A stretch of 64,000 nt of DNA from Roseibium aggregatum (GCF_014692675.1 NZ_JABFCZ010000001.1:232291-296290), one strand, 5' to 3'. Shown: positions 54,071 through 62,474, counted from the first letter of the stretch. The notes: generated by a model not told the origin, from the letters alone. Numbers and translations are program-made.

Positions 54071-54654
54071 ACAACTTTGTCTATCCATTCGATATTACTG
54101 ACATCGATGCTGGGTGTGCCGATGACCAGGCCCGTCAGCTGTTGGACGGATGGCGCAATTCCAATGGTTTTCTTTGCGCAGAAGTCGTGAACCTCGCCCC
54201 TGTACTGGTGGTGTTTGGCGCTGACACGAGCTCATTGAAGCCACCCACTATATTTTCTGCTGGCCCACAAGCTCTGTCGACAAGACTTCTCGGCAGTCAT
54301 TGGGCTGAGACACCAGAAACGGCCAATAGCACGTTTGAAGATCCCTACAAATATCTCGTAGCCGATGGGTACCATCGCGCCGCAATTCAAAATATTCCTG
54401 TATTTGATTTAATTTCGGCCCAGCTTTCGCATACTTCGCGAGAGATTATGGATCTGCGATACCAACGGTTGATCCTGCCTTTTTCCACTCCGCAGGGCGC
54501 AACGTTTTTAATCTGCTATTCTATGAAAACTTGCCGCATCCCGCTAATAGAGGGTCTTGGCACAAACGGCAAACCCCTTCAGTTCCCAGAGCTACAAAAT
54601 GAAGGTCGCGCAAGTCCTTTTGCGCCGGCGGTTTCCGCCATATCACCGCATTAG
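54067..54654 (+). CDS. PAS-like domain protein
   Basis: Protein of 195 residues. The middle (about 85-150) resembles a PAS_5-type sensor fold: DGYHRAAIQNIPVFDLISAQ, then MDLRYQRLILPFSTPQGATF and LICYSM. No output domain is attached. Such stand-alone PAS proteins occur near receptors and kinases. The C-terminal 45 residues overlap a convergent gene (54521-55246) by 134 bases, so one of the two C-termini may be shorter in life. It is co-translated with the 85-residue protein. Confidence 0.6.
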   Translation: MNNFVYPFDITDIDAGCADDQARQLLDGWRNSNGFLCAEVVNLAPVLVVFGADTSSLKPPTIFSAGPQALSTRLLGSHWAETPETANSTFEDPYKYLVADGYHRAAIQNIPVFDLISAQLSHTSREIMDLRYQRLILPFSTPQGATFLICYSMKTCRIPLIEGLGTNGKPLQFPELQNEGRASPFAPAVSAISPH

Positions 54655-55246
54655 GCCGCTCAATGCTGTACCCCCAGTTTAAGTGGTACTTTTTGCGGAT
54701 TTTATCCGGTCGCATAAATCCATAGATGGTTTGAGGACGCCACTCATTGAAAGCCAATAGGATAAGCATCCGTTGCGCTAGCGCTAAGAGATTCTTGCCA
54801 CGCCAATCTTTGTGTACATGACCTTCTCCGACATAGACCGACGTGCCAGTCAAACCGCCAGCGTAACTCGCTGATCCCTTAGCCAATATGACTTTGCTGC
54901 CGTCATCTGCATCGAACGCGCGTTCGAAATAGGACACGATCTGTTGTTGTAGAGACCAGCCGCTATGTTCATCCAATTTCGCTGCCACTGTCGTGACGCA
55001 TACGCCCGGTTCGTTGAATAAGCCGACCCAAAGCACTTGGCTCGGCGGCAGGGTATTCAACTCCCGGCGAAAATGCTCCCCGACCAGGTTCGCCTTGCCT
55101 GCCTGTGCCGCTGCAAGTTCGAGCTCTTGCACCGAGTCTGAAACACGGATTTCGGCAACACCTTCGTTCATAATTGCCGTTTCGATCTGGCTGATCGCAC
55201 GAACAATCGCAATGGCGCTCGGTTCAAACAATTTGATCGCTCTCAA
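54521..55246 (-). CDS. Hypothetical protein, possibly GNAT-like
   Basis: Protein of 241 residues without a firm match. The section GSASYAGGLTGTSVYVGEGHVHKDWRGKNLL (about 122-152; given in two pieces: GSASYAGGLTGTSVYVG and EGHVHKDWRGKNLL) and LILLAFNEWRPQTIYGFMRP resemble the CoA-binding core of GNAT acetyltransferases, with WRGKN in place of RGxGxG. Both ends look ordinary. It faces the PAS-like gene and overlaps its 3' end by 134 bases, so transcription from one side could affect the other. Confidence 0.6.
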   Translation of the reverse strand: MRAIKLFEPSAIAIVRAISQIETAIMNEGVAEIRVSDSVQELELAAAQAGKANLVGEHFRRELNTLPPSQVLWVGLFNEPGVCVTTVAAKLDEHSGWSLQQQIVSYFERAFDADDGSKVILAKGSASYAGGLTGTSVYVGEGHVHKDWRGKNLLALAQRMLILLAFNEWRPQTIYGFMRPDKIRKKYHLNWGYSIERPNAVIWRKPPAQKDLRDLHFVALGTEGVCRLCQDPLLAGCGKFS

Positions 55247-55638
55247 GTTTAATTATTTGTGCGATCATTCTCGTCTCTTAAAATAGCGGCGGCACTGTAG
55301 ATATTTGAACATTTTACAAATTAAATATCCGCAATTGATTATTTCTTGCTTAATCTGAATATTGTCAAAATATACCCATATTTGTATATAGATATTTTTA
55401 AATTCCTGATTGCATATGAGACGTTAGGCCAATTTCTAAGCTATCTGGGTGGATTTCACTGCGATCATTCGCGGAGGGTGGTTGGGCCAACGTGGAACAG
55501 GCCGAACGGGCGCTTGAACAGGCTATTCGCCGGCGTCTGAAACGGAAATGCAACACGCAAGAACGGATTGTAAGAACGGGGATATCGAATCCGGTTCGTG
55601 CTTCCTAGAATGTCCAATGGAAAGCATTAGGAGGAAGT
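55247..55638. other. AT-rich gap
   Basis: About 390 bases, AT-rich up to 55430 and ordinary after that. A 64-residue frame at 55346-55540 has no ribosome site or family and is not called. The promoter of the divergent gene at 55246 must be at its left end. Confidence 0.4.
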
Positions 55639-55905
55639 ATGGCGTCCTGGCTCATCAAGGAATGGGATGGCCTAAATGTTAAAGCCAAATACCATCTGCC
55701 CGGCCACTTATCCGAGCAAGAAATTGAGACGGTTCTTCAACGATTGGTGTGCCGCAATTTGACTGTCAGTGAAGTCCTAACGTCTTCTCGCCGCAAAGAT
55801 GATCCCGAGCGCACCGGTCAGCTGGAAAGAATCGGACACGGTTCCCCAGTCACCTATGGGCATTCACACCTTCATTACACCGCAGAATACAAAATGGACG
55901 GATAA
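55639..55905 (+). CDS. Hypothetical protein of 88 residues
   Basis: Small protein preceded by a very good ribosome site (AGGAGGAAGT, ATG 55639). The N-terminus WLIKEWDGLNVKAKYHLPGHLSEQEIETVLQR is a compact helical region (quoted by start and end: WLIKEWDG to TVLQR). The C-terminal third is rich in Arg, His and Gly and looks less ordered. No known family. The next region is transposon debris, so the 3' end may have been replaced. Confidence 0.5.
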   Translation: MASWLIKEWDGLNVKAKYHLPGHLSEQEIETVLQRLVCRNLTVSEVLTSSRRKDDPERTGQLERIGHGSPVTYGHSHLHYTAEYKMDG

Positions 55906-55993
55906 AACCCACCGAAACCAGAGGCCAATACTTCTGCGACGGGATCGATCTTTGCGGCCGCTTCAAGGCAGTCAGCGGAGACTGTTTCGTTAG

Positions 55994-56463
55994 ATGGAAA
56001 TGAGCAGTGGATTCATGATCCAGTGGAGCCGTCAAACCTGCAGGACGGCCGTCCCTCACGGTCATTGCCAAACCACCCGTACCGCCGGTTTGAGCTTGAG
56101 CGGCATGGCGCCACCAACGCTGCTCCATTGTCCCATGAACAGCGCCGCCATCCAGGCCTATGCCGAGCAGGTCCTCGCGCCCGAGCTTCGTCCCGGCGAC
56201 ATCGTCGCAATCGGCAACTTGCCGGCCCATAAAATCAGCGACGTGCGCGAGATGATCTAGAAGGTAGGTGCGCATTTCCTGTTCGTGCCGCCATACTCGC
56301 CTGACTTCAATCCTATCGAGATGGCCTTTCCCAAGCTCAAGGCGCTGCTGGGAAAAGTCGCCGCCAGGACCATAGACGAACTCTGGTCGGTGATTGCCTT
56401 TCAGCATTTACGCCAAAGGAATGCCGGCACTATTTCGAGGCAGTAGGTTATGACCCGGTATAA
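55994..56463 (+). pseudogene. IS630 family transposase C-terminal remnant
   Basis: The C-terminal half of an IS630/Tc1-type transposase is readable: QVLAPELRPGDIVAIGNLPA, a stop near 56258, then FLFVPPYSPDFNPIEMAFPK (the DDE glutamate region) and LKALLGKVAARTIDELW. After a frameshift near 56405 the end FTPKECRHYFEAVGYDPV follows. The N-terminal half with the first acidic residues is missing. Its 3' end directly joins the remnant of an acetyltransferase gene on the other strand. Confidence 0.75.
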
Positions 56464-56730
56464 GTCGGATCTGCTCTATTTAATCACCCAATTTGACAGT
56501 CTGAAACAGCCGGCCTCCAGCGCGCTTCAAGGCTTTTAGGGCCCTATAGGATCGCCCCTTCGCGGTGAGCGGAACCTAAATACGGCCCGGCGGATAGGTC
56601 TGCGCGCCGAAGTGTTTCTTGTAGCCATGCGAGCCCGGACCAAAATCAAACCACCGACCCCTTTTCGCCGAGCCCAATCGATTACGTTGCAGATCAGCAC
56701 TGAACCTGGCGAGTAGCTTTCGGTTTATGT
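56464..56730 (-). pseudogene. Decayed 3' end of a CelD/BioF2-type acetyltransferase gene
   Basis: Read on the minus strand, this stretch gives WFDFGPGSHGYKKHFGAQT, YPPGRI, a stop, VPLTAKGRSYRALKALKRAG and RLFQTVK. It matches the last 65 residues of the intact gene at 61019-62158 (YFGPGSHGYKKHFGAQAYPL and so on), and even the DNA after the stop (AGCAGATCCGACTTA) is shared. It has an in-frame TAG and no 5' part. It is an old inverted duplicate. Confidence 0.75.
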
Positions 56731-56876
56731 CCATCTACGCCCCAAGCCAGCGCCAGTCTTTGAAGTTCTTCTGGCTGAAGTGGTCATTTGAGCGACTAGT
56801 TATTGGCGGTGATAATTCCCGAACCTTGTTTTTTGGGTGGCATTTTGCTACCTATTGGATAACACAGGAGGTGAAT

Positions 56877-57233
56877 ATGGCTCAGTCAGTGAAACTTGCC
56901 GACGACATAATGGCGCTCGTCCGGCGCGAAGCTGATCTGCACAGTCGGTCCGTTGCCGGCCAGATCACCCATTGGCTCAAGATCGGTAGAGCAATCGAGC
57001 GTTCCGGAAACTTCGATCATACCCGGATCACCGCTGCGCTCGAAGGCAGGCTTGATACTGTCGAGCTCCGGGAGGAGGAAGAATCTTCGTGGCTCGACGC
57101 GTTCGCTACCCGAATGGCTGAGCCCATGGCTACTGAGCAAGAGTTTTTCGCGCAGCGCAGAAGGCTCGGCCTTGGTGTCGGCCTCGATGCCGGTGGTAAC
57201 CTCATCTACGCAGAAGATGCGGCTGGCGAATGA
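56877..57233 (+). CDS. ParD-like antitoxin paired with a zeta-type toxin
   Basis: Protein of 118 residues. The N-terminal VKLADDIMALVRREADLHSR and SVAGQITHWLKIGRAIERSG are a ribbon-helix-helix domain of the ParD-like antitoxin family. The C-terminal part (FFAQRRRLGLGVGLDAGGNL) is probably the toxin-neutralising arm. It follows an ideal ribosome site AGGAGGTG. Its stop codon overlaps the start of the zeta-type toxin gene (ATGA at 57230-57233), so antitoxin and toxin are coupled. A longer frame from 56727 was rejected. Confidence 0.8.
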   Translation: MAQSVKLADDIMALVRREADLHSRSVAGQITHWLKIGRAIERSGNFDHTRITAALEGRLDTVELREEEESSWLDAFATRMAEPMATEQEFFAQRRRLGLGVGLDAGGNLIYAEDAAGE

Positions 57234-57817
57234 GGCCCAGTCTTGTCTTGCTCGCTGGGCCTAATGGCGCCGGCAAGTCCACGCTATACCAGACCCGCGT
57301 AGCTCCCAGCTTCGCGGGTCCTTTCATAAATGCGGACCTAATCCAGCGCGACGAGCTTAAGGATGCCTCCATGGAGGCTTCCTACAAAGCGGCCGAGATT
57401 GCCTGCGATCGTCGGTCTGAAATGCTCGATGCCGGTAAGAGCTTTGTGACCGAGACCGTCTTCTCCCATCCGTCGAAACTCGAAATCATCGAAAGTGCTC
57501 AGGCGCACGACTATATCGTCATTGTCATGCATATTAGCGTCGACAGTCCCGACCTGTCCGTCGCACGTGTCAAAGAACGCGTTCGGGAAGGCGGTCATGA
57601 CGTTCCGGAAGACAAAGTCCGCGCGCGCTACAATCGTGGGCAGCCCCTGATCCGTGAAGCTGTGCTGTGCGCCGACCGGGGTATGGTCTATGACAACTCA
57701 AAGCTCAATGTGCCTCCACGCCAGGTCCTTGTTTTCGCAAGCGGGCGTCTCATTCAGGCTGATTCATACTTACCGGAGTGGGTTCTCTCGGCTTATGCTG
57801 ACGACCTCGTCATTTGA
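57230..57817 (+). CDS. Zeta toxin family protein (nucleotide-sugar kinase type)
   Basis: Protein of 195 residues with the P-loop GPNGAGKST at residues 10-18, FINADLIQRDEL after it, FVTETVFSHPSKLE near 75, and ARVKERVREGGHDVPEDK with ARYNRG near 112-137, all typical of zeta/PezT toxins. These phosphorylate UDP-N-acetylglucosamine and so stop cell-wall synthesis; some relatives only kinase other nucleotides. The partner is a ParD-like antitoxin instead of the usual epsilon protein. The toxin is complete and follows the antitoxin with a four-base overlap. Confidence 0.87.
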   Translation: MRPSLVLLAGPNGAGKSTLYQTRVAPSFAGPFINADLIQRDELKDASMEASYKAAEIACDRRSEMLDAGKSFVTETVFSHPSKLEIIESAQAHDYIVIVMHISVDSPDLSVARVKERVREGGHDVPEDKVRARYNRGQPLIREAVLCADRGMVYDNSKLNVPPRQVLVFASGRLIQADSYLPEWVLSAYADDLVI

Positions 57818-58750
57818 TCTTTTCCCGTTTAGAGCAGACGACAAATCCGCTTTGCGCCCTTTGCCAACCGCAGGGCGAGGAGCCGATATTTGTTGCGGCC
57901 TTACGGACAACAGGAATGGCTCTTGTTGATAAAGCTGTTTCAGCGGCGCGACAGATAATTACGCTCGTCCATGACCGCGTTTCACACAGCGATCCTTGAC
58001 AAGCGCTCATTGTAGCTACCGCCCTCCAGGGCATGGCCTTCCAGGGCCGCCGGCCTTCTGTGGTTCGATGACAAATCACGGATAGCCGGTTTGCCGTCAT
58101 GCCAGCAGTCCGATTGGTCGGAGCTGATGCTGTGGACGGCCCACGCACCGGCGCAGTGTGCGATGATTTGGCCGTTAAGCCAGGTCTAAGGAGCATTCCC
58201 ATGCATCAGGATATTAACGTTGTCGGTCTCGATCTCGCCAAGCGCGTGTTTCAGGTTCACGCCATCGGCATCGACGGAAAGTTGTCTCCAAGTGTAAGTT
58301 AGGCCGAAGCGAAGTCGTCCCCTTCTTTTCTGCGCTTCCACCATGCCTCAACGGAATGGAGGCCTGTACCTCAGGGAACCGATCTGCGGACTTCATCAGG
58401 GCCAGCAGACATGTCGAGCTGCACAAACAGGCCGAACACATGGATGCACCCGACCGGTGCTTGTCGCTTCAAAAATCCTCTTGCACCAAGGGAGCCGTCC
58501 ACACACGGCTTAACGGCCAAATCATCGCACGCTGTGCCGGTGTGGGGGCCGTCCACAGAATCAGGTCAAACTGATTTGAGCGACCGGGAATTGGCTGTGG
58601 TGGCGCCGCTGATCAACACCGTAGGTCGATGCGTTTAGCGACAGCGTCATTCGACGAGGCGCAGTTTCCCATTGGTTCTGAGAGTTTGGCGCGTTATTGT
58701 CCATTGTGCAGCACCAATGCGTAAGACTTCTCGCTGGACGGAGACTAGGG
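57818..58750. other. Region of transposon debris
   Basis: Over 900 bases without an intact gene. It holds an IS110-type N-terminus at about 58201-58290 (MHQDINVVGLDLAKRVFQVH), a short IS5-type start near 58562-58605 (TDLSDRELAVVAPLI), and two inverted copies of an IS leader described separately. Confidence 0.55.
58130..58556. repeat. Inverted copies of an IS leader around an IS110 fragment
   Basis: About 52 bases at 58130-58181 (containing GTGCGATGATTTGGCCGTTA) recur as a near-perfect reverse complement at about 58503-58556. Between them lies the first 90 bases of an IS110-type transposase gene. The pair may be the leaders of two IS copies inserted head to head and later deleted. Confidence 0.55.
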
Positions 58751-59023
58751 ATGGCATCTGAAATATCGGGTGTAATCGTAGAAGAAGAAATCGAATACAC
58801 CGCTAAAATATTCATTGACGGCGGCATGCTTAAACTGGCCGCACGGCAAATTAATCCCAGATACATGCCCTTTGCAGACGTGATTCGCGAACTGACGTCT
58901 GAAGAGCGCGAGGAGATTCTTGAAGCCGTCAAGGAACACTTGCAGGAATTGCATGGCATGGAGGCGGCGCAAAGTGCGATGCCAGGGCTCAAAAAACTGT
59001 TGTCTGAATTCCTCATCGAATAG
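58751..59023 (+). CDS. Hypothetical protein of 90 residues
   Basis: Small acidic protein of 90 residues. GVIVEEEIEYTAKIFIDGGM is a beta-strand pair and FADVIRELTSEEREEILEAV a helix pair; no membrane segment. I do not recognise a family. The ATG at 58751 follows GGAGACTAGG. It lies between transposon debris and a large gap, so it may be a leftover of a larger module. Confidence 0.5.
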   Translation: MASEISGVIVEEEIEYTAKIFIDGGMLKLAARQINPRYMPFADVIRELTSEEREEILEAVKEHLQELHGMEAAQSAMPGLKKLLSEFLIE

Positions 59024-59599
59024 TTCATCATCCGAAACCGAGGATCTGAGCCTTGATCGCTTCTGCAGTCTCGGCGGCACGCCCCTTGACCCTTGCGAAG
59101 CCGGTTCGTGGCGGTTGTGCCGTTCATGACCGGCCCATTCAGAATGTCCCAATTCCTGCTCTTTGGTCCTGAAAATCGGGTGATCAAAGAGCTGCTCCAA
59201 TCTCCTCGGATTGACCCTACCGTTGTAAATCATCGTGGGCTTCCGCGTCTAATATGGTGCCGAAGATGTTTGGCGTGATCACGAAGTGCCGCCGTTCCAG
59301 GCACGAGAAAAGCGCCCCTCCGGGGCTGATAAACCAAGGCGGAGTCCTCCAATGTTTTCGCCATTTTGCCTGATGGCATCTCTTAATAGAGAGGCGTCCG
59401 GCGCTTTGTGTGTGCTATATTCCCGGTCTTTATAGAGCGCCTGCGACGGACGCTGTGTCGAGCATAGCAAACGCTTTGGGTCCCGCCGGAGAGATCTTCT
59501 GTCAGCGCGGCAGAGCGATCATTTGCACAGGCCGGAACGGGCGTAGGCAAGATAAAGGACCCGCGTCAATTGAACGCGCATTAGATATAATTCCCACTG
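59024..59599. other. Gap before the repeat-controlled nucleotidyltransferase
   Basis: About 575 bases. A 125-residue frame from 59410 has no recognisable domain. GCCCCTCCGGGGC near 59312-59325 is a hairpin that could end transcription. Nothing else is supported. Confidence 0.35.
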
Positions 59600-59671
59600 A
59601 TACCCCACAAAATATTTTTTATGGGGTATTAAATATGTTATTTTACCCCACTAGAAAAAGTATGTGGGGTA
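59600..59671. promoter_or_regulatory. Tandem inverted repeats, probable operator
   Basis: Two inverted repeats with the same core: ATACCCCA (59600-59607) / TGGGGTAT (59622-59629) and TACCCCAC (59644-59651) / GTGGGGTA (59664-59671). The distance between equivalent half-sites is close to four turns of DNA. The last half-site contains a possible ribosome site, so a bound repressor would block both transcription and translation start of the nucleotidyltransferase gene. Confidence 0.6.
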
Positions 59672-59675
59672 TATT

Positions 59676-60698
59676 GTGGCAGTCGAGTATCACAGTGCAA
59701 TTGGAACGGCGGCTTGGACGGATTTACGGCGATCTTTGGCTGACAGCGTGGTTTCAGACCTGCGCGGCACGCCACGCTCGAAGGTGATCGGCTCCAAGAC
59801 TTATTGGTACGATCACTTTCGCCTCGGAAATAAAACCATCGACCGATATATAGGCGAAGACACGCCGGAGCTGCGGAGCCGTCTGGAGCGGCATTCGGAG
59901 ATCGCCAAGGCTTCGAAACAGGCGGAACGGGAACGCGCAAGATTGATGCGGGTATTGCGGGCAGAAGGGTATCTGTTCGCCGATGTCGGATCCGGTCAGA
60001 TCGTTTTGGCAATGGCCAGAGCAGGCTTCTTTCGGCTCGGCGGAACGATCGTCGGTACGCAGGCCTTCCGCTGCTACGAAGGCGAACTCGGCATTCGGAT
60101 CGGGTTTGACCAGTCGGCTGCAACGGATGACATTGATATTGCAAGTATCGAGCGCTTGTCCCTCGCCCTCGCAGATACCGTCCAGCCGCCGCTTGCGGAA
60201 GTTTTTTCTGAACTCCAATTCGACCCTTTGCCCGCAATTAAAAGCGGCAAGACCTGGCGCTGGCGGCAAACAACTCGCCAGACGTTGGTTGAATTCCTGA
60301 CGCCCTCATTCGAAGACGATGAGGCAATCCGCGATCTTCCGGCGCTTGGAGTCAGCGCGCACAGTCTGCACTTTCTCAATTATTTGATTGCGGACCCGAT
60401 AAGCGTCCCCTTCCTCTATCGCTCCGGCGTGCTTGTGCAGATCCCGCGACCCGAACGCTACGCGGTGCATAAACTGATTGTTGCGGATCGAAGACAGGGA
60501 GAACCGGAGGTGCTCAAGGCACACAAAGACCGAGTCCAAGCGGCATTTCTCATCGAAGCATTGACTGAGACAAGACCCGACGACCTCGCTGAAGCCTATC
60601 ATCTGGCATTGAAATCCGGTCCGGAGTGGCGAAAGCGCATCTCGGCAAGTCTCAAGCTCATGCCGGCAGCTGCGGCCATGCTCAAACAAGTGTCCTGA
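59676..60698 (+). CDS. GSU2403-type nucleotidyltransferase fold protein
   Basis: Protein of 340 residues. The middle matches the GSU2403/NTP_transf_8 family: RLGGTIVGTQAFRCYEGEL, then SAATDDIDIASIERLSLALA with the acidic pair near residues 150-153, and VQIPRPERYAVHKLIVADRR close to the end. Such proteins are relatives of AbiEii and MenT toxins that modify tRNA, but their activity is mostly unknown. GTG 59676 lies six bases after a GTGGGG site; GTG 59664 is an alternative. No antitoxin gene is adjacent; the inverted repeats in front suggest tight control. Confidence 0.8.
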   Translation: MAVEYHSAIGTAAWTDLRRSLADSVVSDLRGTPRSKVIGSKTYWYDHFRLGNKTIDRYIGEDTPELRSRLERHSEIAKASKQAERERARLMRVLRAEGYLFADVGSGQIVLAMARAGFFRLGGTIVGTQAFRCYEGELGIRIGFDQSAATDDIDIASIERLSLALADTVQPPLAEVFSELQFDPLPAIKSGKTWRWRQTTRQTLVEFLTPSFEDDEAIRDLPALGVSAHSLHFLNYLIADPISVPFLYRSGVLVQIPRPERYAVHKLIVADRRQGEPEVLKAHKDRVQAAFLIEALTETRPDDLAEAYHLALKSGPEWRKRISASLKLMPAAAAMLKQVS

Positions 60699-61018
60699 CC
60701 GAAGGACTTATTGAGGCCCTGATGAAAGCGTGAATGTCTCTCATTCGGCAGTTCCGATCGACCATCAAGTTTCTGAATAGAGCGGTCCGTATCTATTCAT
60801 GCCATATCGCCCTGATCGAGCATGGCTTTCAGAACGACATCGGACACCTTAACAGCAGAGCCGTTCCACATAGGGAATCCACTTTGTCAACAGGACCCCT
60901 AGACAATCACCGAACTGCCAAACACAGCAAGATACTTCTTTATCGAAGCCGCAACTATGCCTTTCACTTTTAAGTAACACACCTCAGATATAACTAAACT
61001 AGGTTATTTTTAATTTAT
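60699..61018. other. Gap between nucleotidyltransferase and acetyltransferase
   Basis: About 320 bases. A frame of 79 residues from 60734 has no ribosome site and no known family and is not called. The last 60 bases are AT-rich and likely hold the promoter of the acetyltransferase gene. Confidence 0.4.
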
Positions 61019-62158
61019 ATGGGTTGTCTCGCATTGATGCTGGCCGCACTCAAAAAAAATTCAAGGCAAAATCTCGGCGCGAATTTCTTCGTCACGAGAC
61101 ATGACCAGCCGACACTGGCTGTTTTGAAGGATCTGTGGTCCTCAATGCCCGGCGGGCCGGTCTCGACCCCCTTTCAGTCACCTCATGTGCTTCATGCCAT
61201 TCAAGCGGAAAGAGCCAGTTCTAAACGGATTTTCTCCGTTTTCAGCATCCGCCGGCAGGATGATACCCATCCGCTTATGTTAGTGCCGCTGATGACGATC
61301 GACAGAGGCTTTTGCAAAGTCGCCACCATGGCGGATCTCGACGTGGTGGATATCAATGCGCCCGTTCTTGCGAAAGAACAGCCCATTCGGAAATGCGAAT
61401 ACGATTGTATCGTTGATGTGATTTTGGAGAATCTGACTGATGTCGATCTTTTTGATGCCTTCAATCTCCCGGAAAAGATAGGCGGACTGGACAATCCGTT
61501 TTTCCATTCGTCCCGAATGGAAAAATGGAAGGATGTCTTGGCTCTGTCTCTGGATGGAGAGCAGAGCAGAGCGCAACTGAAAACCAAGTCCGTATTCAAG
61601 GAAGCCAAACGAAAAGGCCGGAAATTGGCGGAACAAGGTGTCGAATTCTCGGAAATCAAAACCGCAACCGAGCGCGAAAAAGCCCTGTTGTCGCTGATGG
61701 AATACAAGAGGCGTCACTTGCGGGCGGCCGGCATCACTCGTGATCCGTGGAGCGAAAAGCAGGAGCGGTTTTTCAAAAATGTGGTGGCCGGCGATTGCGA
61801 CGGCACCACGCAAACAGTGCTTCTGGCATTGAAGCGACATGACGAAACCATCGCTGCCGCCCTCTCTTTCGTGTCGGACAGCGAGTTTCACGGCTCACTG
61901 ATATCGATGGGCGATGGGAGCTGGCATCGATACTCACCAGGCTCGGTGCTTATCTGCAAGACGATCGAATGGGCCAGGGAGAGAGGAATTCGACAGTTCT
62001 ATTTCGGACCGGGCTCGCACGGCTACAAGAAACACTTCGGTGCGCAAGCCTATCCGCTGGGCCGCATTCTGGTTCCGCTTACCGCAAAGGGGCATTCCTA
62101 CATGGCCTTGAAAGCCTTGAAACGCGCTGGTAACCAGCTGATTCAGACTGTCAAATAA
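61019..62158 (+). CDS. CelD/BioF2-like GNAT acetyltransferase
   Basis: Protein of 379 residues. The C-terminal half is a GNAT domain of the BioF2/CelD (Acetyltransf_6) type: FKEAKRKGRKLAEQGVEF near 187, SLISMGDGSWHRYSPGSVLI near 291, and RGIRQFYFGPGSHGYKKHFG near 324. The N-terminal half (STPFQSPHVLHAIQAERA and so on) is the less conserved partner domain. Related proteins act on polysaccharide or cell-wall precursors. A decayed copy of its 3' end exists at 56464-56730 in inverted orientation. The ATG at 61019 has no clear ribosome site; the ATG seven codons on is an alternative. Confidence 0.8.
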   Translation: MGCLALMLAALKKNSRQNLGANFFVTRHDQPTLAVLKDLWSSMPGGPVSTPFQSPHVLHAIQAERASSKRIFSVFSIRRQDDTHPLMLVPLMTIDRGFCKVATMADLDVVDINAPVLAKEQPIRKCEYDCIVDVILENLTDVDLFDAFNLPEKIGGLDNPFFHSSRMEKWKDVLALSLDGEQSRAQLKTKSVFKEAKRKGRKLAEQGVEFSEIKTATEREKALLSLMEYKRRHLRAAGITRDPWSEKQERFFKNVVAGDCDGTTQTVLLALKRHDETIAAALSFVSDSEFHGSLISMGDGSWHRYSPGSVLICKTIEWARERGIRQFYFGPGSHGYKKHFGAQAYPLGRILVPLTAKGHSYMALKALKRAGNQLIQTVK

Positions 62159-62185
62159 GGTAATTAGCAAGAGCAGATCCGACTT

Positions 62186-62260
62186 AGTTCTGAGTCAAAT
62201 CCGGTTGCCAGGAACAGTGCCGACATTCCTCTAGTGTATATGCGAAAGGTAACGAAAGTT
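62186..62260 (-). pseudogene. Short IS630 transposase end
   Basis: Read on the minus strand, YTLEECRHC followed in another frame by LFLATGFDSEL matches the last residues (FTPKECRHYFEAVGYDPV) of the IS630 remnant at 55994-56463. It directly follows the acetyltransferase gene, in the same arrangement as in the decayed copy 5 kb away. Confidence 0.6.
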
Positions 62261-62418
62261 CGAGCCGCTAATTCGCATCGGCTTAATCTTCGGTCTTGTG
62301 GTCACATTGCCACTCAATGAGCATTTACCCTATCATCGCAAACTGGTTTCGAGCCCAATCAAAAATTGATAAAAATTTCGTCGCATGCGAATTTTGAACT
62401 GAGCAATTTGATAGCATG
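62261..62418. other. Short gap before the IS3 element
   Basis: AT-rich sequence with small palindromes (TCGCATGCGA near 62380). No gene is supported. Confidence 0.35.
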
Positions 62419-62474
62419 TGAATAGCCCCTAGATTCGTAGACGCCTTCTTCCCTAATTTTGAGACAAGGAGGCC

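Noticed and set aside
55346..55540. 64-residue frame in the AT-rich gap
   Set aside because: Chance frame in low-complexity AT-rich DNA with no start signal.
59664..59666. GTG 59664 as the nucleotidyltransferase start
   Set aside because: It lies within the inverted repeat without a ribosome site before it; GTG 59676 has GTGGGG six bases upstream. Kept as an alternative only.
60734..60973. 79-residue frame after the nucleotidyltransferase gene
   Set aside because: No ribosome site and mixed composition; nothing recognisable. Possibly old gene debris but not supportable.
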